Positions 57,987 to 64,000 of a stretch of 64,000 bases of DNA are shown one piece after another; position 1 is the stretch's first letter; each line of letters starts with the position of its first letter. The stretch is from the NCBI RefSeq assembly GCF_002812085.1, contig NZ_NPDM01000003.1, positions 243,978-307,977 of the forward strand, given 5' to 3'. Source of the DNA: Leptospira levettii (GTDB lineage Bacteria > Spirochaetota > Leptospiria > Leptospirales > Leptospiraceae). Made by a program: the position numbers and the translations under genes. A model generated the notes under the pieces. It did no database searches. It worked only from the letters and a program-made list of their open reading frames with translations, and was not told the DNA's origin.

Positions 57987-58784
57987 GTGAAATTAAATTA
58001 CAAAGTTTATCCATTTCAAAATTCTGATCCTACTAATAAATCGATTGGTGATATTGTCATTTTACACGGGTTATTTGGTTCATCGAAAAACTGGGTGACA
58101 GTTGCCAAATTTTTATCTGAGTTCGGTCAAGTTTATGCAGTTGACCAAAGAAATCATGGAGACTCCCCACATAGTGATGAACATTCCATACCACTCATGG
58201 CTAATGATTTAGAAACATTTTTACATGATTTAAAAATCCAAAATCCGATTTTACTAGGCCATTCGATGGGTGGCCTTGTGGCGATGTATTTTGATTTGAT
58301 GCACCCAGGAGCTTTGAGTCGTCTCATCATCCAAGACATATCACCTAGGTCCTATCCATTTGCATATGATAATGAAATTATGTCGATGTCGTTTCCACTC
58401 AGTGGATTTAACTCACGTACAGAAATTGATGCGGAAATGGCAAAATATGTAAAGGATACATTCATTCGCCAATTTTTACAAATGAGTTTGGAGCGAAAAG
58501 AAGATGGTTCTTATCATTGGAAATTGAATGTAGACGGAATCAATCATGCCAGAAGAGTTTTTGATGATGTATTTTCATTTGATAAAATTTCTCAAACCCG
58601 GACTTTATTTTTGTTAGGTGGAAATTCTGAATACATAAGAGAATCGGATTTATCGATTATGGACCGGTTTTTTCAAAATAATGTAAAAGTAAAAATTGAA
58701 GGTGGTGGGCATTATATCCATTTTACCCACCAGAAAGTATTTTTAGAAGAACTTGGAAATTGGTTACAAAAGGAGTTTCGTTAA
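57987..58784 (+). CDS. Alpha/beta hydrolase (YbfF-like esterase)
   Basis: 265 residues, no signal. Oxyanion HGLFGSSKNW, VDQRNHGDSPHS, nucleophile elbow GHSMGG and the catalytic His in GGGHYIHF are in place. GTG start at 57987 with AAGGAAAG upstream. It ends 5 bp from the converging dps. Substrate unknown; many such enzymes act on short acyl or thioesters. Confidence 0.85.
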   Translation: MKLNYKVYPFQNSDPTNKSIGDIVILHGLFGSSKNWVTVAKFLSEFGQVYAVDQRNHGDSPHSDEHSIPLMANDLETFLHDLKIQNPILLGHSMGGLVAMYFDLMHPGALSRLIIQDISPRSYPFAYDNEIMSMSFPLSGFNSRTEIDAEMAKYVKDTFIRQFLQMSLERKEDGSYHWKLNVDGINHARRVFDDVFSFDKISQTRTLFLLGGNSEYIRESDLSIMDRFFQNNVKVKIEGGGHYIHFTHQKVFLEELGNWLQKEFR

Positions 58785-58789
58785 CTTCC

Positions 58790-59260
58790 TTATTCTTCGA
58801 GTAACGAACGTAACATCCAAGCTGTTTTTTCGTGAATGTCGAGTCTTTGTGTTAATAGATCTAGGGTTGCTTGGTCATTTCCTTTTTCGGCTGGTCCATA
58901 AGCTGCGCGTGCAGTACGAATCACGGCTTCGTTCCCTTCTACTAAATTTTTAATCATCTCTTTTGCTTTTGGAACTTCTTTGTCTTCCGATATACTCGAA
59001 TACTTTGCAAATTCCCATCCACCCATAGGTGCATAATACCCAAGAGAACGGATTCGTTCTGCAATAGGGTCAATTGCATTCCAAAGTTCTGTGTATTGAG
59101 TCATAAAAAGAAGGTGTAAGGTTTGGAACATAGGCCCTGTTACATTCCAATGGTAACTGTGTGTTTTTTGGTAGAGAGTGTATGTATCAGCCAAAAGTTT
59201 TTTTAATGATTCGGAAATGGCACTTCTTTCTTCTTCTGGGATTCCAATATTAATTTTCAT
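58790..59260 (-). CDS. dps: DNA protection during starvation protein Dps
   Basis: 156 residues, ferritin-like four-helix fold. The ferroxidase ligands lie in [16 protein letters not shown] and the [16 protein letters not shown] region. It stores iron and protects DNA from peroxide. AAGGA-type site upstream. Expected to be stress induced; no operator seen by eye. Confidence 0.92.
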   Translation of the reverse strand: MKINIGIPEEERSAISESLKKLLADTYTLYQKTHSYHWNVTGPMFQTLHLLFMTQYTELWNAIDPIAERIRSLGYYAPMGGWEFAKYSSISEDKEVPKAKEMIKNLVEGNEAVIRTARAAYGPAEKGNDQATLDLLTQRLDIHEKTAWMLRSLLEE

Positions 59261-59335
59261 TTTAGGTTCCTTATCGTTCTATAAAGTTAGACTCGATTGT
59301 ATCCACTTGTTCCAATCGTAAAAGTCGAGTTAATT

Positions 59336-59953
59336 TTATTTATTTAATTCACTTACAATTCGATCGACTAAACTTTCAGCGACAAAATCATATTGGCTTG
59401 TTGCAATTAAAATATCCTCTCGACTCCAAATCAGTCCAAGCCCTAAGCTATATTGTAAAAGTCGTGCCATCGTCCAATCGGCCCCTGGTTTTTTTCGTGC
59501 GTTGACAATCACTTGTCCGGATTCTATGTGAACGATTTTTAAGGATACTGTATCGACTAAATTTGGAATGAGCTTGCCTTTATCATCGAATTTTTTTAAA
59601 GCAGAACCTCTGCCAAAAACCAGCGCATCCACACCTAGAACTTTTCCAATTCTAACGGCTGTTTGCGTATCTATGATTCCGGTCTTGGAAAAACTCTGCT
59701 CATTGACAACTTTCGAAAGTTGTTCACGTTCAATTACTTTGAAGGGAAGTGATTTGGCGATTTGTAAAGAAACCGCATCCGTAAATTCGTCACCCCATTT
59801 TGCTTCTTCTATATCAAAAATGAGTACAGCAACTTTTGTGATTCCGAGATTGGATTTCCCTGATTCAGGGTATTGGATAGCTGCATCCATTGTCCGACAA
59901 TTGGTTAACGATACCGAAAGTAGTAGGGAGAAAAACGCTAAATATTGTTTCAT
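59336..59953 (-). CDS. CsgG-like lipoprotein
   Basis: 205 residues. Lipobox LSLTNC (Cys about 19). The body resembles the CsgG/FlgO-type fold: KVAVLIFDIEEAKWGDEF, then FKVIEREQLSKVVNEQSF and RIGKVLGVDALVFGRGS. Such proteins form periplasm-facing outer-membrane pores or assembly factors. TAGGAAA precedes the ATG at 59953; the open frame reaches 60040. Exact role unknown. Confidence 0.72.
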   Translation of the reverse strand: MKQYLAFFSLLLSVSLTNCRTMDAAIQYPESGKSNLGITKVAVLIFDIEEAKWGDEFTDAVSLQIAKSLPFKVIEREQLSKVVNEQSFSKTGIIDTQTAVRIGKVLGVDALVFGRGSALKKFDDKGKLIPNLVDTVSLKIVHIESGQVIVNARKKPGADWTMARLLQYSLGLGLIWSREDILIATSQYDFVAESLVDRIVSELNK

Positions 59954-60079
59954 AGATTTCCTAAAGATGAAGGTAAAGTAGTTAAGAGAGCAATTCTTTT
60001 TCGGCTGAAATTGGAAGATTTTGAAAAATTCGCTTCCCACATGACTTAGCTCCTAGAACTTCCTACTAGGCACTTGTCC

Positions 60080-60991
60080 ATGAAAAAAACACTCAGTTGG
60101 ATCTTTCTATTTATCGCCTTCTTTCTGCTAGTTGCTTCTTATTTTCTTTCCGAACAAATTTTAACACCTTCGCATTCTAAAGGATCAGACGATGCAAATT
60201 TGAGAAATCAAATCTCGTTTTCAGAATTTAATTTGCCCACACCAGAATCAATTCGTTTCCAAAATGGAGTTTTGCGATTGAGAGGTTGGTATTTTAAAAA
60301 TCCCAAAAAACAAAATTGTGGGATGATTTTCCTGCACGGACTTTCCAATTCTAAAATCCAAATGTTGCCATATGCGACACCATTTTGGAAACGAGGTTGT
60401 AGTTTATTTTTGTATGATGCGAGAGCACATGGGGAAAGTGACGGACAGTATTCAACATATGGTTACCATGAAAAAATGGATTTAGAGAGGGCAGTTGAAT
60501 ATTTTTCAGAGATAGACAATACCCCTGAAGATCGGATTGGAATTTTTGGTATCGATTTTGGTGCATCAACTGCACTACAATTTGCAGATGGACAATTCGA
60601 ATACGGCTTTGTGATAGCAGATACTCCTTATAAAGACATGCGGTCTTATGTGGAAAAACGTTATGAAAGTATTTATTCTAGATTGGTTCGATTTTTCCTT
60701 CCACTCAGTTTGTCGATTGCGGAACTAAGAGGTGATTTATTAGTTGATGAGGTTTCACCACAGCATACGGCAAAAATGATCACCAATCCAGTTTTGGTTT
60801 TGTTTCCTAATGATGGAGATTTATTAGAAAAAGAGGATGCAGAATTGATCGTTTCCAACTTAAAAACGACATCCAAAAAAATAGCACCATATCCGACTCA
60901 AAAAATTTCATTGCAACAATTCAAAACCACTTCACCTGAATATGAATTGATCCTGCAAAGTTTTTTGAAAGAAATCAAGTTTGTAAAATAA
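60080..60991 (+). CDS. Membrane-anchored alpha/beta hydrolase with altered nucleophile
   Basis: 303 residues. One N-terminal helix (about 5-25). The fold motifs are present (HGLSNSKIQM, YDARAHGESDGQY), but the nucleophile elbow reads GIDFGAS, with Asp159 where most family members have Ser. Asp nucleophiles occur in epoxide and haloalkane hydrolases; here it could also be inactive. ATG at 60080; a TTG at 60074 is open. Confidence 0.75.
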   Translation: MKKTLSWIFLFIAFFLLVASYFLSEQILTPSHSKGSDDANLRNQISFSEFNLPTPESIRFQNGVLRLRGWYFKNPKKQNCGMIFLHGLSNSKIQMLPYATPFWKRGCSLFLYDARAHGESDGQYSTYGYHEKMDLERAVEYFSEIDNTPEDRIGIFGIDFGASTALQFADGQFEYGFVIADTPYKDMRSYVEKRYESIYSRLVRFFLPLSLSIAELRGDLLVDEVSPQHTAKMITNPVLVLFPNDGDLLEKEDAELIVSNLKTTSKKIAPYPTQKISLQQFKTTSPEYELILQSFLKEIKFVK

Positions 60992-61036
60992 ATATCTTAT
61001 TAATACGAACAGATACTTTTATTTCAATTGTTTCTC

Positions 61037-62749
61037 TTACTTTATTTTGATGAGTTTAGGTAAACTTTCCCACGTGCCATCATCACGAGTGGTATAGTTT
61101 AAGTAGACGGGCAATGAACCGATGCCTATCCCTGCTGATATGGCATAACTATAATTGAGTTTGCCATTGGCAGATTGGATTTGTTCTGGATTTGTAATCC
61201 CTGTACTATACAAACTCGGGAGAGATTGAACTAGACTGACACTCGTTAAGTTGTCGTTACTACGATAGATTTCGATTGTTGGGCTCGCAAAATTGGGTGC
61301 ATTCGAAAGTAAAAAATAATGGATTGAATTAGAACTTTTGACAGTCCTTAAACGTGAGGAACCTCCCCCGATACTTGAAGTAAAACCAGTAATCTGGGGA
61401 CTATTTTTTACAATGGTTGGGCTCGAGTTTATATAGGAACCTTTTGGAAAGGTTGTACCAAAATAATTTGGCGAAGAAAATAACACGGCTACCAATTGGT
61501 CTTGGACTGGGAAAACAGGCGAGTCGAAAGTAGTAGGTGAGACTGCATCAAAGGTAACTGGGTTTGTGGTGAGTTCTGGAATTTTGATGCTGTTTGATAC
61601 GAATGTATTTCCAAATGCATTTATCGGGCATTGTAAGTAATTCACACCTAAATATGAAATGAGTTGGTAAGCAACCAAGTTGGCATCAGGAGTTGTTGCC
61701 AAACAACTGAATCCACTCACTAAATCAGATGTTGTATCGGAATCCAATTGGATGATCAGTGGTCTCGGGACTCCAGATAACATAGGAGTTCCCAAATACT
61801 TACCACTTCCTAAGGAAAGAGCCGGGTAATACCAAGTTTTATCATCACTATCAAAAAATCGATGGAGATTCGGTAAAGTTTTCTCTATCGCAGTTGCAGA
61901 TGCAGGCGGTAAGAAGGCAGAGAATTTCACATATAAATTTTTATTACTTAAGAAGGTTAAGGCAGGATAATTTCTATTTTCTTCCGAGAGAAAAAAAACA
62001 TATTCGGATCCATTAAACATGGGAAGGGAAACCTTTAATACCGTTTCCGTGGTTGTGTTCCTAGACAAACTGACCCCGTCAATTTTTGTGATTTGGTCAT
62101 AATATTCACCGTCAGCACTCGATGCAATGTAACCAGTCGTTGTAAAATTATTGGCACCATTAAAATTTGATTGTACTTCCAGATAGATGAATTGCCTTCC
62201 ATTGGCGGAACCAAGAGATGTGAATGTATTACTTGTAGATAACCTATTTCGATAATTTGCTAAATCTTCCAGTATGTACTGTGCATTCCCTGTCTGCTTA
62301 TAAATGGAAAATAATTGTTTTGTGATTCCATTGTAAATGCGAAAGGAAGCAGTCCCTATAAAAGTATTGCTTACATTTTTTAGAGAAATATTTGCAATTC
62401 CTCTTTCACTAAAAAACAAAAATGCTCTCCCAGATGTATCAAGTGTTGCTGTATAAGTTTGTACATTCCCAGATTCGCCATAAGGAGACGTAGCCACACC
62501 GTTTTCGTCTGCTTCATTATAGACAAAGTATTCGATAACTCCATTTGCATAGGGAGTTCCATTGGAGTCGGTAAACTTCATGAAAAGTACAGATTGGCTT
62601 TGTGTATTAAAGGCATCTGCTAAAGCGAGAAATCTTAGTAAAGCTTGTAAAGAACCAATGTCTTCTGAGGGGTCCAAACTAGATGGTTTAAAGATTCTAC
62701 ATTGGAACAATAAAATTGAGATAAAAATAGTTAAGATAATTCGATTCAT
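61037..62749 (-). CDS. Large lipoprotein of unknown function
   Basis: 570 residues. Lipobox ISILLFQC (Cys about 16). AAGGAA precedes the ATG at 62749; the open frame goes to 62821. The mature part is long, Ser/Thr/Asn-rich and beta-looking, with no motif I recognise. It starts 10 bp after the coiled-coil membrane protein gene and is probably its operon partner, facing the periplasm or surface. Confidence 0.65.
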   Translation of the reverse strand: MNRIILTIFISILLFQCRIFKPSSLDPSEDIGSLQALLRFLALADAFNTQSQSVLFMKFTDSNGTPYANGVIEYFVYNEADENGVATSPYGESGNVQTYTATLDTSGRAFLFFSERGIANISLKNVSNTFIGTASFRIYNGITKQLFSIYKQTGNAQYILEDLANYRNRLSTSNTFTSLGSANGRQFIYLEVQSNFNGANNFTTTGYIASSADGEYYDQITKIDGVSLSRNTTTETVLKVSLPMFNGSEYVFFLSEENRNYPALTFLSNKNLYVKFSAFLPPASATAIEKTLPNLHRFFDSDDKTWYYPALSLGSGKYLGTPMLSGVPRPLIIQLDSDTTSDLVSGFSCLATTPDANLVAYQLISYLGVNYLQCPINAFGNTFVSNSIKIPELTTNPVTFDAVSPTTFDSPVFPVQDQLVAVLFSSPNYFGTTFPKGSYINSSPTIVKNSPQITGFTSSIGGGSSRLRTVKSSNSIHYFLLSNAPNFASPTIEIYRSNDNLTSVSLVQSLPSLYSTGITNPEQIQSANGKLNYSYAISAGIGIGSLPVYLNYTTRDDGTWESLPKLIKIK

Positions 62750-62759
62750 AAAAATTTCC

Positions 62760-63785
62760 TTAAAATAAGACTGAGTATCGAAGTTCTGCATAAATCGAAT
62801 TGAATTGAGGGCGGTACACATTTACACCTTGAGGTTTGTCCCAACTAGATTCGAAATCCCAACCTTCTTTGAATTGTTTTCCGCCAGATTGGACAACTGG
62901 TCTTTCTGGGTATGTATCTCTTCCGATCATATATGCATGTATGATATTTGTGATGTAGATGATACCTGCCGTTCCAAGTCCAACTAAGTACTTAGTGTTC
63001 GCTTCTTTTGCATTGTTTTTACTTTTTACGATTAAGTCGTCTGCGATAGAGGTTTCGATATATCCTGCTAGGAATTCGCTCGGCAAACTAATGTTTTGTG
63101 CGGTAAGTCTAGTTCCTGGTCCTCCAATTTGATTTAACAATACCATTGTATCGTAATGTGATTTTGCATTTTTTTCTTCAGTCCGTAGGGGACCCAAACT
63201 ATAAAGAAGGGATCCAAAAAATAAGATTCCAAATGTACCTGCAGATGTAGTTTGTCCCCCGCAGTACTGTCCCCATCCTGGTAAAACCGCAGATCTCCAA
63301 ATCAATGCCAAACGACCTCCGCATTTTGTGGCTGCCGGTGAGGGACCAAGTTGCCTAGTTGCTAACCATTCCGCCTCGGCTTTTGCTTCTTTTTCTGCTT
63401 CTGATTCTTGTTTCGCTAATTCATCTTGTCTTTGTTTTTCTGCGAGTTTCTCTTCTTCTTCTAAACGTTTGCGTTCCTTTTCGTCTGCGATTTGTTTTTC
63501 CTTTTCTAATTTTGCCCTTTCTTTCTCTTCCTTATCACGTAACTTTTTTTCTTCCGCAATGCGAATTTTTTCTGCTTCTTGTTCGCTTACGTCTTTATAA
63601 ACAACTTTTAAGATTTGGAATTTTGTTAACGTTTGGATTCCATCACTCGTTTGGATGGTAAGCCCTCTTTCATTTTGATCGGTAACCTTTCCTTTGATGG
63701 TTTTGCCATTTTTTAAAATCACTGTGTTGATGGCTAAAATTGGAAATGAGTAAGCAAGGATGAGGATTAATAGGTATTTTTTCAT
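62760..63785 (-). CDS. Exported protein with LSm-like start, charged coiled coil and membrane segments
   Basis: 341 residues from the ATG at 63785; the open frame extends to 63830. Signal peptide (about 1-18, FPILA), then an SH3/LSm-like strand set VILKNGKTIKGKVTDQNERGL. Residues about 55-135 are an unbroken Lys/Glu/Arg-rich coiled coil (EEKKLRDKEEKERAKLEKEK). The C-terminal part has hydrophobic segments with LPGWGQYCGGQ, similar to DUF5683-type proteins. Role unknown; pairs with the downstream lipoprotein. Confidence 0.65.
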   Translation of the reverse strand: MKKYLLILILAYSFPILAINTVILKNGKTIKGKVTDQNERGLTIQTSDGIQTLTKFQILKVVYKDVSEQEAEKIRIAEEKKLRDKEEKERAKLEKEKQIADEKERKRLEEEEKLAEKQRQDELAKQESEAEKEAKAEAEWLATRQLGPSPAATKCGGRLALIWRSAVLPGWGQYCGGQTTSAGTFGILFFGSLLYSLGPLRTEEKNAKSHYDTMVLLNQIGGPGTRLTAQNISLPSEFLAGYIETSIADDLIVKSKNNAKEANTKYLVGLGTAGIIYITNIIHAYMIGRDTYPERPVVQSGGKQFKEGWDFESSWDKPQGVNVYRPQFNSIYAELRYSVLF

Positions 63786-63958
63786 GGAATGGAATCTTTG
63801 GAAGGTTCTTGTATTTTCCCATTTTGTCAAGATATTGCAAGTGTATTTTGGTGGTTTAGGGGTCTGTTATGTGGGTATAGGTGGTTTTGGGAATATTAGG
63901 GTTTTTGAAGATAGGGAAAGGCTAGTCAGAAGGTATAGATCCCCGCCCGTATCGAACT

Positions 63959-63976
63959 GGGTGGGGTAATCCACCC
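63959..63976. other. G+C-rich hairpin near the window end
   Basis: Arms gggtgg (63959-63964) and ccaccc (63971-63976), 6 bp, loop ggtaat, in a locally G+C-rich stretch. The 215 bases 63786-64000 hold no gene that I can support. Could be a terminator stem or part of an intergenic repeat cut by the edge. Confidence 0.35.
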
Positions 63977-64000
63977 GCCACCCAATACGCTCCATTTACC

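Noticed and set aside
63400..63600. Plus-strand Ser/Phe-rich open frames
   Set aside because: Antisense shadows of the Lys/Glu-rich coiled coil.
63760..63969. Plus-strand open frame near the end
   Set aside because: Overlaps the signal-peptide end of the minus-strand gene and a hairpin; composition not gene-like.
63925..64000. Possible tRNA or rRNA fragment
   Set aside because: G+C-rich with hairpins, but no acceptor/anticodon/T-loop pattern or rRNA motif could be fitted.

Overview
The window looks like a chromosomal segment of a spirochaete of the genus Leptospira, probably a saprophytic (L. biflexa-like) species. The pointers are low G+C and A/T-rich spacers, many lipoproteins with loose spirochaetal lipoboxes, the spirochaete motility gene order fliN-fliO-fliP-fliQ-fliR-flhB-flhA, a bacterial XPB-type helicase, a short-form HisG and a Leptospira-style lpxD. 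Genus is my judgement from gene content; species is not determined. I see no rRNA, tRNA, CRISPR array, IS element or prophage.

Layout. 1-2.7 kb: 3' end of hisG, then rpmF-plsX-fabG. 3-7.7 kb: a minus-strand block that splits the fatty-acid cluster, holding a triple PII-like protein, a duplicated DUF1538 membrane protein and a rhodanese-like lipoprotein. 8-12.3 kb: acpP, a terminator hairpin, then tightly overlapping rnc-nudix-aroB-mscS-MORN genes. 12.3-14.3 kb: two minus-strand membrane proteins of unknown function. 14.3-25 kb: Lol-type ABC exporter, a zinc-finger/McsB-like guanido-kinase gene in front of clpC, a TPR protein, mtaB and a MacAB-like ABC exporter. 25.1-26.3 kb: metZ-like sulfhydrylase.

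26.3-39.3 kb is the most unusual part. A five-gene minus-strand operon encodes two rhodanese-like lipoproteins, a haem-less cytochrome-like small protein, a predicted outer-membrane barrel and a pentahaem lipoprotein cytochrome. An XRE-cupin regulator, a GT-C membrane protein and a DUF4395 protein follow. Divergent from them is a second rhodanese plus pentahaem cytochrome pair, continuing into a GT2, a second GT-C protein and a DUF2064 transferase. I infer an envelope sulfur/electron-transfer system built from duplicated parts, with linked glycosyltransferases; no substrate can be read from sequence.

39.3-45.4 kb: OmpA-like protein, lpxD, a small SRPBCC/ArsC-like/hypothetical operon, a barrel-like exported protein, and a gene that fuses an AGCS-type amino-acid:cation symporter to a complete phosphatidylserine decarboxylase. 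45.4-53.6 kb: flagellar export and switch operon ending in dusA. 53.9-64 kb: XPB helicase, aspartate aminotransferase, SH3-like exported protein, two alpha/beta hydrolases (one with Asp in place of the nucleophilic Ser), dps, a CsgG-like lipoprotein, a large lipoprotein and a coiled-coil membrane protein.

Translational coupling (4-bp ATGA/GTGA overlaps) is very common, so most same-strand runs are probably operons.
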